A stretch of DNA of 26,667 nucleotides from UMGS1387 sp045540015 (GTDB taxonomy: Bacteria; Bacillota; Clostridia; Oscillospirales; CAG-382): positions 1 through 26,667 of the forward strand of contig JAZQGP010000026.1 of assembly GCA_045540015.1 (NCBI GenBank). The letters run 5' to 3'. Under the pieces are notes generated by a model. That model was not told where the DNA came from. It made no database searches and saw nothing but the letters and a program-made list of their open reading frames with translations. The position numbers were made by a program, and so were the translations under genes. The number at the start of each line of letters is the position of its first letter. The stretch's first letter is position 1. Positions 1-6,789 of this stretch are shown here, piece by piece.

Positions 1-1
1 C

Positions 2-259
2 GGTCAGGTTGGTAACCTCGAGCATGAAAACATCAACATCGGTAAGGCTGGTAAGAAGCGCCATATGGGCATCCGTCCTACCGTACGCGGTTCCGTAATG
101 AACCCCTGCGATCACCCGCACGGTGGTGGTGAAGGTAGAGCCCCTGTCGGCCGTCCTACACCTGTTACACCTTGGGGTAAGCCTGCAATGGGTTATAAGA
201 CACGTAATAAGAAGAATCGCACCAATAAGTTCATCGTAAAGCGCAGAAACGATAAGTAA
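2..259 (+). CDS. rplB: 50S ribosomal protein L2, C-terminal part (5' end outside window)
   Basis: This is the last 85 codons of ribosomal protein L2, a primary 23S rRNA-binding protein at the peptidyl transferase centre. The frame is open from base 2. It carries the L2 C-terminal signature: GQVGNLEHENINIGKAG, then SVMNPCDHPHGGGEGRAP with the conserved His in DHPHGGGEG, and a basic tail ending in KRRNDK. The stop TAA lies 33 bases before rpsS, as expected for the S10 operon. The missing N-terminal two thirds must lie upstream of the window. Identification is by strong family motif and gene order. Confidence 0.97.
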   Translation, partial: GQVGNLEHENINIGKAGKKRHMGIRPTVRGSVMNPCDHPHGGGEGRAPVGRPTPVTPWGKPAMGYKTRNKKNRTNKFIVKRRNDK

Positions 260-292
260 TTCGCATCGGTGAGCAAGTAAGGAGGAATAAGT

Positions 293-568
293 TTGAGCAG
301 AAGCATTAAAAAGGGACCTTACGTTGAAGCTAAGCTTTTCGCAAGAATCACAGAGATGAACGAAAAGGGCGAAAAGAGAGTTCTCAAGACATGGTCAAGA
401 GCTTCCACAATATTCCCTGATTTCGTGGGACATACAATTGCCGTTCATGACGGAAGAAAGCACGTTCCGGTATATGTAACCGAAGATATGGTCGGACATA
501 AGCTCGGAGAATTTGCTCCCACAAGAACATTCAAGGGACATGCAGGCTCTAAGACAACCAACAAATAA
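293..568 (+). CDS. rpsS: 30S ribosomal protein S19
   Basis: S19 (91 aa, normal length) binds 16S rRNA in the 30S head next to S13. It begins MSRSIKKGPYVE, the canonical S19 N-terminus, and contains the VGHTIAVHDGRKHVPVYVTEDMVGHKLGEF stretch in parts (VGHTIAVHDGRKHVPV is diagnostic). The start is TTG at 293, chosen because the perfect AAGGAGG at 279-285 lies 7 bases upstream and the protein then has the family N-terminus. It lies between rplB and rplV in the S10 operon. Confidence 0.97.
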   Translation: MSRSIKKGPYVEAKLFARITEMNEKGEKRVLKTWSRASTIFPDFVGHTIAVHDGRKHVPVYVTEDMVGHKLGEFAPTRTFKGHAGSKTTNK

Positions 569-594
569 CGGTAACTTTACAAACGCATAACACA

Positions 595-612
595 CCGCAA
601 AGCGTTTTGCGG
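595..612 (+). other. Small hairpin between rpsS and rplV
   Basis: The arms CCGCAA (595-600) and TTGCGG (607-612) enclose a 6-base loop. No U-tract follows, so it is not an intrinsic terminator. It may mark an mRNA processing or stability site in the S10 operon transcript; no function is claimed. Confidence 0.4.
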
Positions 613-641
613 AACATATGCGAAAGGAGGCAAACTCATCA

Positions 642-977
642 ATGGAAGCAAAAGCATATTTAAGAGATCTGAGAATATCTCCCAGAAAGGTTTCGATTGT
701 TCTCGATCTCATCAGAAATAAAGATGTTGCGACCGCAGCCGGAATCCTTGCTAACACACCTAAGGCAGCAAGCGAGCCCGTTGCAAAGCTCCTTAAGTCG
801 GCAGTTGCCAACGCTGAAACAAACCACAGCATGGATGTATCCAAGCTCTACGTTTCACAGTGCTTCGTAACTCCCGCAAGAACCGCTAAGAGAATTCAGC
901 CCCGTGCACAGGGAAGAGCATTCAGAATTCTTAAGAGAAGCTCTCACATCACTCTCGCGGTTGCTGAAAAGGAATAA
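642..977 (+). CDS. rplV: 50S ribosomal protein L22
   Basis: L22 (111 aa) is an early-assembly 23S rRNA protein whose beta hairpin lines the peptide exit tunnel. The sequence MEAKAYLRDLRISPRKV matches the family start, and the conserved C-terminal hairpin region PRAQGRAFRILKRSSHITL is present. An in-frame ATG at 618 would add eight residues, but AAGGAGG at 624-630 sits between the two ATGs and 11 bases before 642, so 642 is the real start. A small hairpin (CCGCAA/TTGCGG, 595-612) precedes it. Confidence 0.96.
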   Translation: MEAKAYLRDLRISPRKVSIVLDLIRNKDVATAAGILANTPKAASEPVAKLLKSAVANAETNHSMDVSKLYVSQCFVTPARTAKRIQPRAQGRAFRILKRSSHITLAVAEKE

Positions 978-1053
978 TCGCACAAATTAACTTTAAAATC
1001 AAAGATGTGTCAATAAATGACGCAAATCCAACAAAGGAGGCTTTTTACGGAGT

Positions 1054-1740
1054 ATGGGTCAGAAGGTAAATCCCCACGGACTGCGTGTGGGCGTAATTAA
1101 AGACTGGAATTCCAGATGGTTCGTTAAAGACGAAGTATTCGGAGATACTCTTGTAGCAGACTACAAGCTCAGAACCTGGCTGAAGAAGAAACTTCAGGGT
1201 GCCGGCGTTCCCGAAATTGAAATCGAACGCGAAGGCAAAAAAGTAAAGGTATTTATCCATTGCGCAAAGCCCGGTATTATCATCGGTAAGCAGGGTGCAG
1301 AAATTGATAAGCTTAAGGCCGAAATCGAAGCATTCACAGGCGAGACTTGCCTTGTAAATGTAATCGAAGTTAAGCAGCCTGACCTCAACGCACAGCTCGT
1401 TGCAGAGTCAATCGCTTCTCAGCTCGAAAGAAGAATTGCTTTCAGAAGAGCAATGAAGCAGGCAATCGGCAGAACCATGAAGCTCGGAGCAAAGGGTATC
1501 AAGGTTCAGCTTTCCGGCCGTCTTAACGGTGCGGAAATCGCAAGATCAGAACATTATCACGAGGGAACAATTCCGCTTCAGACTCTCAGAGCTGACATTG
1601 AGTACGGTTTCTGGGAAGCAAACACAACCTACGGTAAGATAGGTGTTAAGGTTTGGATATACAGAGGCGAAGTCCTTGCAAACGCTGCAAAGAGACAGCA
1701 GAAGGCACCCTCAAAGAAGGCTGAAGGGGGAGAAAGATAA
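1054..1740 (+). CDS. rpsC: 30S ribosomal protein S3
   Basis: S3 (228 aa) forms part of the mRNA entry channel of the 30S subunit. It starts MGQKVNPHGLRVGVIKDW, the standard S3 N-terminus. A type II KH domain follows at about residues 38-110, with the GxxG loop GKQG in IIIGKQGAEIDKLK. The C-terminal S3 domain contains GAKGIKVQLSGRLNGAEIAR and the TLRADIEYGF motif. AAAGGAGG lies 13 bases upstream, a slightly long spacing. The gene reads into rplP with a 2-base gap. Confidence 0.97.
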   Translation: MGQKVNPHGLRVGVIKDWNSRWFVKDEVFGDTLVADYKLRTWLKKKLQGAGVPEIEIEREGKKVKVFIHCAKPGIIIGKQGAEIDKLKAEIEAFTGETCLVNVIEVKQPDLNAQLVAESIASQLERRIAFRRAMKQAIGRTMKLGAKGIKVQLSGRLNGAEIARSEHYHEGTIPLQTLRADIEYGFWEANTTYGKIGVKVWIYRGEVLANAAKRQQKAPSKKAEGGER

Positions 1741-1742
1741 CC

Positions 1743-2165
1743 ATGTTGATGCCAAAGCGTGTAAAGTACAGAAGAGTACAAAGAGGCAGAATGACCGGTA
1801 AGGCCACTCGCGGCAACACGGTTTCTAACGGCGAGTTCGGTCTTCAGGCAGTAGAACCTGCTTGGATAACCAGCAACCAGATAGAGGCAGCCCGTATCGC
1901 TATGACAAGATATGTTAAGCGTGGCGGTAAAGTTTGGATTAAGATATTCCCGGATAAGCCGGTAACAGAAAAGCCGGCTGAAACCCGAATGGGTTCCGGT
2001 AAAGGTTCTCCCGAGTACTGGGTAGCCGTTGTTAAGCCCGGCAGAGTAATGTTTGAAATGGGCGGAGTAACGGAAGAACAGGCTCGTGAGGCAATGCGTC
2101 TTGCTTCCCACAAGCTGCCTGTTAAGTGTAAGTTTGTGAAAAAAGCAGACGGAATGGAGGCATAA
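1743..2165 (+). CDS. rplP: 50S ribosomal protein L16
   Basis: L16 (140 aa) binds 23S and 5S rRNA near the A site. The start MLMPKRVKYRRVQRGRM and the motifs GNTVSNGEFGLQA, WIKIFPDKPVTEKPAETRMG and GKGSPEYWVAVVKPG are diagnostic. GGGGGAG in the last codons of rpsC (1726-1732) serves as ribosome binding site, so translation is probably coupled to S3. ATG at 1743 is preferred over the in-frame ATG at 1749 because MLMPKRVK is the usual clostridial N-terminus. Confidence 0.97.
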   Translation: MLMPKRVKYRRVQRGRMTGKATRGNTVSNGEFGLQAVEPAWITSNQIEAARIAMTRYVKRGGKVWIKIFPDKPVTEKPAETRMGSGKGSPEYWVAVVKPGRVMFEMGGVTEEQAREAMRLASHKLPVKCKFVKKADGMEA

Positions 2166-2168
2166 GCA

Positions 2169-2357
2169 ATGAAAATTACAGAAATAAGAGAGAAAACCTC
2201 CGAACAGCTCGCAGAGCTCCTTAAAGAACAGAAGGCAGAACTCTTTAATCTGCGTTTCCAGCATGCGATCCATCAGCTCGACAATCCTCAGAAGATCGTT
2301 GAAACCAAGAAGAACATCGCAAGGATACTCACTGTTCTCACCGAAAAACAGGCGTAA
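2169..2357 (+). CDS. rpmC: 50S ribosomal protein L29
   Basis: L29 (62 aa) is a small helical-hairpin protein at the peptide exit, next to L23. It begins MKITEIREKTSEQLAELL and has the conserved LFNLRFQHAIHQLDNP segment followed by a helix rich in Lys and Arg. GGAGG at 2156-2160, inside the end of rplP, is 8 bases upstream and only 3 bases separate the two genes, so translation is coupled. Confidence 0.96.
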   Translation: MKITEIREKTSEQLAELLKEQKAELFNLRFQHAIHQLDNPQKIVETKKNIARILTVLTEKQA

Positions 2358-2378
2358 GCGGGAAAGGAGTTTTAGAGT

Positions 2379-2633
2379 ATGGAAAGAAATCTCAGAAAGA
2401 CCAGAGTTGGTATCGTGTCCAGCAATAAGATGGACAAGACAATCGTAGTTTCCATCAAGGACAGCGTTAAGCACCCGCTTTACAAGAAGGTCATTAAGAG
2501 AACTGTTAAGTTCAAGGCTCATGACGAACTCAACGAGTGCAATATCGGCGATAAGGTCGAAATCATGGAAACAAGACCCCTCTCAAGAGATAAGAGATGG
2601 AGACTTGTCAGAATAATCGAAAAGGCAAAATAA
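2379..2633 (+). CDS. rpsQ: 30S ribosomal protein S17
   Basis: S17 (84 aa) is a primary 16S rRNA-binding protein with an OB fold. It shows MERNLRKTRVGIVSSNKMDKTIVV, whose core GIVSSNKMDKTIVV is diagnostic, and the C-terminal IGDKVEIMETRPLSRDKRWRLV in parts (ETRPLSRDKRWRL). AAAGGAG at 2363-2369 lies 9 bases before the start. It ends the rpmC-rpsQ pair; a hairpin and rplN follow. Confidence 0.97.
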   Translation: MERNLRKTRVGIVSSNKMDKTIVVSIKDSVKHPLYKKVIKRTVKFKAHDELNECNIGDKVEIMETRPLSRDKRWRLVRIIEKAK

Positions 2634-2636
2634 GAT

Positions 2637-2661
2637 ATTGTATCTATAAGGTCGATACAAT
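2637..2661 (+). other. Hairpin between rpsQ and rplN
   Basis: The perfect 8-bp arms ATTGTATC (2637-2644) and GATACAAT (2654-2661) enclose a 9-base loop in the 49-base gap between rpsQ and rplN. There is no U-tract. It falls where the S10 operon gives way to the spc operon in the classical scheme, so it could be a processing or partial-termination site. This is inference from position only. Confidence 0.45.
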
Positions 2662-2682
2662 CTACTAAGGAGGACACAAAAC

Positions 2683-3051
2683 ATGATACAACAGCAGACG
2701 TTCATGAAGGTAGCCGATAACACCGGCGCCAAGGAACTCATGTGCATCCGTGTGCTCGGCGGTACAGGCAGAAGATATGCCCGCATCGGTGACGTTGTGG
2801 TATGTGCTGTTAAAAAGGCAACACCCGGCGGCGTTGTAAAGAAGGGTGAGGTTGTTAAGGCAGTTGTTGTCAGAACAGTTCAGAGCCTCAGACGTGCAGA
2901 CGGCAGTTATATCAGATTCGATGAAAATGCGGCTGTTATAATAAATGCAGATAAGAACCCCAAGGGTACACGTATATTCGGCCCGGTAGCAAGAGAGCTT
3001 CGTGAAAAGGATTATCTTAAGATTCTCTCCCTCGCACCGGAAGTACTTTAA
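2683..3051 (+). CDS. rplN: 50S ribosomal protein L14
   Basis: L14 (122 aa, exact family length) binds 23S rRNA at the subunit interface and forms intersubunit bridges. The start MIQQQTFMKVADNTGAKELM and the motifs RRYARIGDVVVCAVKKATPGG, in parts, and GTRIFGPVARELREKDYLKI are diagnostic. AAGGAGG at 2667-2673 is 9 bases upstream. It is the first gene of the classical spc operon. Confidence 0.97.
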   Translation: MIQQQTFMKVADNTGAKELMCIRVLGGTGRRYARIGDVVVCAVKKATPGGVVKKGEVVKAVVVRTVQSLRRADGSYIRFDENAAVIINADKNPKGTRIFGPVARELREKDYLKILSLAPEVL

Positions 3052-3066
3052 GGGAGGATAAGACAA

Positions 3067-3402
3067 ATGGCATTGACAAAATATCAGAAAAAGCTCGCAA
3101 TCCGTAAGGATGACACCGTAGTAATCAACTCCGGTGACGATAAGGGCAAAAAGGGTAAGGTGCTTGAGGTATCCCCCGGAGAAGGCAAGATAATTGTTGA
3201 GGGAGTAAATCTCGTAACAAAGCATGTAAAACCCAGACGTCAGGGACAGGAAGGCGGTCTTATAAAGACAGAAGGCGCTTTCTATGCATCCAAGGCTAAC
3301 GTATACTGCGCTAAGTGCGACAAGGGCGTAAGAGTGGCTCATAAGACACTCGAAGATGGAAAGAAAGTCCGTGTTTGCGCAAAGTGCGGAGAAATTCTTT
3401 AA
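3067..3402 (+). CDS. rplX: 50S ribosomal protein L24 with C-terminal zinc-ribbon-like cysteines
   Basis: L24 (111 aa) starts 50S assembly. A KOW motif is visible at about residues 15-45 (DDTVVINSGDDKGKKGKVLEV), and the region VTKHVKPRRQGQEGGLI follows. The C-terminal extension carries four cysteines, C81, C84, C104 and C107, spaced as CxxC-x19-CxxC. This suggests a structural zinc site of the kind seen in many clostridial L24 proteins. The ribosome binding site AGGGAGGA overlaps the rplN stop. Confidence 0.96.
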   Translation: MALTKYQKKLAIRKDDTVVINSGDDKGKKGKVLEVSPGEGKIIVEGVNLVTKHVKPRRQGQEGGLIKTEGAFYASKANVYCAKCDKGVRVAHKTLEDGKKVRVCAKCGEIL

Positions 3403-3424
3403 TTCGTGAGGGAGGAGAAACAAA

Positions 3425-3964
3425 ATGGCAAGACTTAGAGATTATTATAAGAACGAAGTCGCTCCCGCACTTATGAAGAAGTTCGAGTATAAGAGCCCGA
3501 TGCAGATACCCAAGCTCGATAAGGTTGTTATCAACATCGGAGCGGGCGACGCTAAAGATAACGCAAAGGTTATCGACAATATAATCACAGACCTTGAAAC
3601 CATCACCGGACAGAAGGCAGTTCCTACTTTGGCAAGAAAGTCGGTTGCAAACTTCAAGCTCCGTCAGGGCATGAAGATCGGTGCAAAGGTAACTCTCAGA
3701 AGCGAGAAGATGTACGAGTTCGTTGACAGACTTTTCAACCTCGCACTTCCCCGCGTTCGTGACTTCAAGGGCATCAACCCCGATTCCTTCGACGGCAGAG
3801 GAAACTATTCTCTCGGCCTTAAGGAACAGCTCATATTCCCTGAAATCGAGTACGATAAAATCGAAAAGATCAGAGGTATGGACATAGTATTTGTAACAAC
3901 AGCAAACGATGACGAACAGGCAAGAGAGCTTCTTAAGCTTCTCGGCGCGCCGTTCGCAAAGTAA
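3425..3964 (+). CDS. rplE: 50S ribosomal protein L5
   Basis: L5 (179 aa) binds 5S rRNA and contacts the 30S head and P-site tRNA. Diagnostic stretches include KLDKVVINIGAGDA, TGQKAVPTLARKSVANFKLR, RVRDFKGINPDSFDGRGNY and the C-terminal GMDIVFVTTANDDEQARELL. GGGAGGAG lies just upstream. The length is the family norm and the position between rplX and rpsZ is canonical. Confidence 0.97.
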   Translation: MARLRDYYKNEVAPALMKKFEYKSPMQIPKLDKVVINIGAGDAKDNAKVIDNIITDLETITGQKAVPTLARKSVANFKLRQGMKIGAKVTLRSEKMYEFVDRLFNLALPRVRDFKGINPDSFDGRGNYSLGLKEQLIFPEIEYDKIEKIRGMDIVFVTTANDDEQARELLKLLGAPFAK

Positions 3965-3985
3965 GAGGGGTAGGTAGAAAAGATT

Positions 3986-4171
3986 ATGGCAAAGAAGTCA
4001 ATGGTTTTAAAGCAGCAGAAGACTCAGAAGTTTTCTACTCGCGAATATAACAGATGCAAGATTTGCGGACGCCCCCATGCTTATATGAGAAAATACGGAA
4101 TTTGCCGTATCTGCTTCAGAGAACTTGCTTACAAGGGCGAGATTCCGGGAGTTAGAAAGGCAAGCTGGTAA
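3986..4171 (+). CDS. rpsZ: 30S ribosomal protein S14, zinc-binding type Z
   Basis: This is the short (61 aa) zinc-binding form of S14 (also called rpsN1), found in the 30S head. It ends in YKGEIPGVRKASW, the universal S14 tail. Cysteines 24, 27, 40 and 43 form CxxC-x12-CxxC, which binds one zinc ion. The upstream GAGGGG is a weak and distant ribosome binding site. A zinc-free paralogue, if there is one, would lie elsewhere. Confidence 0.97.
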   Translation: MAKKSMVLKQQKTQKFSTREYNRCKICGRPHAYMRKYGICRICFRELAYKGEIPGVRKASW

Positions 4172-4211
4172 AATCAATCTCATAACATTATAACAAGGAG
4201 GTTAACAAATC

Positions 4212-4610
4212 ATGCAGATAACAGACGTTATAGCAGATATGCTTACACGTATCCGTAACGCAAATTCGGCAAAGCACGAAACTGTAGATATCCCCGCTTC
4301 CGGTGTTAAGAAGGCAATCGCTGAAATACTCGTTGAAGAAGGATATATAAGCGGATATGAAGTTCTCGATAACGGAAATCAGGGAACTATCAGAGTAACT
4401 CTTAAGTACGGCGCAAATAAAACTAAGGTCATCCAGGGACTCAAGAGAGTTTCTAAGCCCGGTCTTAGAATTTATACAAGCTGTGAAGATATGCCCAGAG
4501 TAATGAAGGGTCTCGGTATCGCTATCATCTCTACATCCAAGGGCATTATGACCGATAAGAAGGCAAAGGCTCTTCACGTCGGCGGTGAAGTTCTCGCATT
4601 CGTCTGGTAA
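4212..4610 (+). CDS. rpsH: 30S ribosomal protein S8
   Basis: S8 (132 aa) is a primary binder of 16S rRNA helix 21. It starts MQITDVIADMLTRIRNAN, the family N-terminus, and ends GLGIAIISTSKGIMTDKKA then GGEVLAFVW, the conserved S8 tail. AAGGAGG at 4195-4201 lies 10 bases upstream. In model bacteria S8 also represses the spc operon by binding its mRNA; no such site is evident by eye here. Confidence 0.97.
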   Translation: MQITDVIADMLTRIRNANSAKHETVDIPASGVKKAIAEILVEEGYISGYEVLDNGNQGTIRVTLKYGANKTKVIQGLKRVSKPGLRIYTSCEDMPRVMKGLGIAIISTSKGIMTDKKAKALHVGGEVLAFVW

Positions 4611-4614
4611 GAAT

Positions 4615-4654
4615 TTTTGCCAAAGACGATACGACATTGTTCTGTAAGGCAAAA
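4615..4654 (+). other. Stem-loop between rpsH and rplF
   Basis: TTTTGCC (4615-4621) pairs with GGCAAAA (4648-4654) across a 26-base loop within the 96-base gap before rplF. A second possible pairing, CTGTA with TACAG, overlaps it. There is no terminal U-tract, so it is not an obvious terminator. The function is unknown. Confidence 0.3.
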
Positions 4655-4706
4655 GAAAAATGCATACAGGACGTAAAAATCGTAATTAACGCAAAGGAGA
4701 AACATT

Positions 4707-5246
4707 ATGTCAAGAATAGGTAGAATGCCTGTTGCTGTTCCTGCCGGCGTTGACGTTCAGATAGGCGCAGATAACTGCGTTACCGTAAAAGGTCCTAAGG
4801 GTACTCTTACTCAGACTTTTAATCCCAACATGGCAATAAAGTCTGAAAACGGAACTATTATCGTAGAGCGTAACAGCGAGGAAAAGCAGATAAAGGCTCT
4901 CCATGGTTTAACACGTTCACTCATTGCAAACATGGTTGAGGGTGTTACCAACGGATACAAGAAAGAGCTTGAAGTTAACGGCGTGGGTTACAGAGCCGCT
5001 AAAGAAGGCAAAACTCTCGTACTCACAATCGGCTATTCTCATCTGGTTAAGATCGACGAAGAACCCGGTATCACATTCGAAGTTGTTGATACCAACAAGA
5101 TCGTTGTTTCCGGTATAGATAAGCAGAGAGTAGGCGAGGTTGCCGCAATCATCAGAAGTAAGAGACTTCCTGAGCCTTACCACGGCAAGGGAATCAAGTA
5201 TGCTGACGAGCATATCAGACGTAAGTCCGGTAAGGCCGGTAAGTAA
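4707..5246 (+). CDS. rplF: 50S ribosomal protein L6
   Basis: L6 (179 aa) lies near the sarcin-ricin loop and helps bind elongation factors. The start MSRIGRMPVAVPAGVDVQI and the C-terminal signature RLPEPYHGKGIKYADEHIRR identify it. The two homologous L6 domains, about residues 1-82 and 83-179, can be seen from NGVGYRAAKEGKTLVLTIGYSH in the second. AAAGGAG lies upstream and rplR follows after 21 bases. Confidence 0.97.
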   Translation: MSRIGRMPVAVPAGVDVQIGADNCVTVKGPKGTLTQTFNPNMAIKSENGTIIVERNSEEKQIKALHGLTRSLIANMVEGVTNGYKKELEVNGVGYRAAKEGKTLVLTIGYSHLVKIDEEPGITFEVVDTNKIVVSGIDKQRVGEVAAIIRSKRLPEPYHGKGIKYADEHIRRKSGKAGK

Positions 5247-5267
5247 TAAAGAAGGGAGTGCAGAAAA

Positions 5268-5627
5268 TTGGTTACAAGAAAAGACAGTAATATTCAGCGT
5301 AAAAAGAGACATACCAGAGTCCGCGGTAAGATCAGCGGTACTGCATCCCGTCCGCGTCTGTGTGTATATCGTTCTCTCAGCAACATCTATGCACAGATCA
5401 TAGACGACACCTGCGGTAAGACTCTTTGTGCAGCTGCCTCCAATGAAAAGGATTTCGCTATGTACGGCGGAAACAAGGAAGCAGCTAAGAAGGTCGGCGA
5501 AGCAGTTGCTAAGCGCGCAATCGAAAAGGGTATCACCGAAGTTGTTTTCGACAGAGGCGGTTACATTTTCCATGGACGTGTTAAGGAACTCGCAGAAGGC
5601 GCACGTGAAGCCGGATTAAAATTCTAA
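5268..5627 (+). CDS. rplR: 50S ribosomal protein L18
   Basis: L18 (119 aa) carries 5S rRNA into the 50S subunit together with L5. It shows RKRHTRVRGKISGT-like N-terminal sequence (KKRHTRVRGKISGTASRPR), the SNIYAQIIDD motif and the C-terminal FDRGGYIFHGRVKELAEGAR. The start is TTG at 5268, behind GAAGGGAG; no in-frame ATG lies nearby. It is the second TTG start among the ribosomal genes here. Confidence 0.96.
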   Translation: MVTRKDSNIQRKKRHTRVRGKISGTASRPRLCVYRSLSNIYAQIIDDTCGKTLCAAASNEKDFAMYGGNKEAAKKVGEAVAKRAIEKGITEVVFDRGGYIFHGRVKELAEGAREAGLKF

Positions 5628-5639
5628 GGAGGGTTTAAC

Positions 5640-6146
5640 ATGGCTAGAAATATAGACCCTGCAACACTCGGCGAGCTCGTCGAAACCGTCGTTGAAACCA
5701 GAAGAGTTTCAAAGACTGTTAAGGGCGGACGTATTATGCGCTTTGCTGCAGTCGTTGTAGTAGGTGACCAGAACGGTCATGTAGGCTACGGTATCGGTAA
5801 GTCTGCCGAAGTACCTGAAGCTATAAGAAAAGCAATTGAGGATGCCAAGAAGAATATTATCGAGGTTTCTCTCAAAAATACAACTATTCCCCATGATATC
5901 ATCGGCGAGTTTGGCGCTGCAAGAGTGCTTCTCAAGCCCGCCGCAGAAGGTACCGGTATCATCGCAGGCGGTACGGTTCGTGCCGTTGTTGAAGCAGCCG
6001 GAATCAAGAATATCAGAGCAAAGTGCCTGAGAAGCAACAACAAGATCAACGTTGTTAAGGCAACATTTGCAGGACTTTCCGCAGTAAGAAGCGCTGAAGA
6101 AGTTGCTAAAATGCGCGGTAAGACCGTTGAAGAAATCAAAGGCTAA
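5640..6146 (+). CDS. rpsE: 30S ribosomal protein S5
   Basis: S5 (168 aa) contributes to decoding accuracy and mRNA helicase activity at the entry channel. The N-terminal double-stranded RNA-binding-like domain contains RVSKTVKGGRIMRFAAVVVVG and the GYGIGKSAEVPEAIRKA loop. The C-terminal half shows VLLKPAAEGTGIIAGGTVRA and SNNKINVVKATFAGL. AGGAGG is 7 bases upstream, and only 12 bases separate it from rplR. Confidence 0.97.
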   Translation: MARNIDPATLGELVETVVETRRVSKTVKGGRIMRFAAVVVVGDQNGHVGYGIGKSAEVPEAIRKAIEDAKKNIIEVSLKNTTIPHDIIGEFGAARVLLKPAAEGTGIIAGGTVRAVVEAAGIKNIRAKCLRSNNKINVVKATFAGLSAVRSAEEVAKMRGKTVEEIKG

Positions 6147-6159
6147 GGAGGAACTTGCA

Positions 6160-6342
6160 ATGGCACAGATTAAGATAACACTTACAAAGAGCTTGATCGG
6201 ACGTAAGGCAAATCAGATTGCAACTGCTCACTCCCTCGGCTTACGCAAGATCAACGATACGACAGTTCAACCCGCCGGTGCTGTTACTGAAGGAAAAATC
6301 CGCGTAATCAGCCACATGGTATCTGTTGAACAGGAGGGCTGA
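6160..6342 (+). CDS. rpmD: 50S ribosomal protein L30
   Basis: L30 (60 aa) is a small peripheral 50S protein. It begins MAQIKITLTKSLIGRKANQI and has the GLRKINDTTVQP motif of the family. An upstream in-frame ATG at 6103 overlaps rpsE and would add 19 unrelated residues. The AAGGAGG just before 6160, overlapping the rpsE stop, decides the start. Confidence 0.96.
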   Translation: MAQIKITLTKSLIGRKANQIATAHSLGLRKINDTTVQPAGAVTEGKIRVISHMVSVEQEG

Positions 6343-6344
6343 AA

Positions 6345-6788
6345 ATGAAACTTCATGAATTAACTCCCGCAGCCGGCTCCAGCAAGAAAGCATGGAGAAA
6401 GGGTCGCGGTCCCGGTTCCGGTAACGGTAAAACCGCAGGTCGCGGACATAAGGGCCAGAACGCTCGTACAGGCGGCGGTGTAAGACCCGGATTTGAAGGC
6501 GGTCAGATTCCGCTTTACAGAAGACTCCCCAAGAGAGGCTTCAACAACTTCTTGTTTAAGAAGGAATACGCAATCGTTAACCTTGACCTTCTTGATAAGT
6601 TCAACGATGGCGATACAGTAACACTCGAAACTCTTGTAGAACAGGGAATCATAAAGAAGGAGCTTTGTGGTCTTAAGGTTCTCGGAAGAGGCGAAATAAC
6701 CAAAAAGCTTACCGTTAAAGCGACCGTATTCTCTGCATCCGCAAAGGAGAAAATTGAAGCCGCAGGCGGAAAGGCTGAGGTGATCTGA
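6345..6788 (+). CDS. rplO: 50S ribosomal protein L15
   Basis: L15 (147 aa) is a late-assembly 50S protein. The glycine-rich basic N-terminus KGRGPGSGNGKTAGRGHKGQ and the GGVRPGFEGGQIPLYRRLPK signature are diagnostic, and the C-terminal region carries KVLGRGEITKKLTVKA. The gene starts two bases after rpmD, using a GGAGGG inside the end of rpmD, and ends one base before secY, so all three are translationally coupled. Confidence 0.97.
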   Translation: MKLHELTPAAGSSKKAWRKGRGPGSGNGKTAGRGHKGQNARTGGGVRPGFEGGQIPLYRRLPKRGFNNFLFKKEYAIVNLDLLDKFNDGDTVTLETLVEQGIIKKELCGLKVLGRGEITKKLTVKATVFSASAKEKIEAAGGKAEVI

Positions 6789-6789
6789 A

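Noticed and set aside
1629..2522. 297-codon open frame on the - strand across rplP, rpmC and rpsQ
   Set aside because: It is antisense to three certain ribosomal genes, is Cys/Leu/Phe-rich in the way shadow frames are, and has no ribosome binding site.
2665..3423. 252-codon open frame on the - strand across rplN and rplX
   Set aside because: Shadow of conserved ribosomal genes in the opposite frame; no family features.
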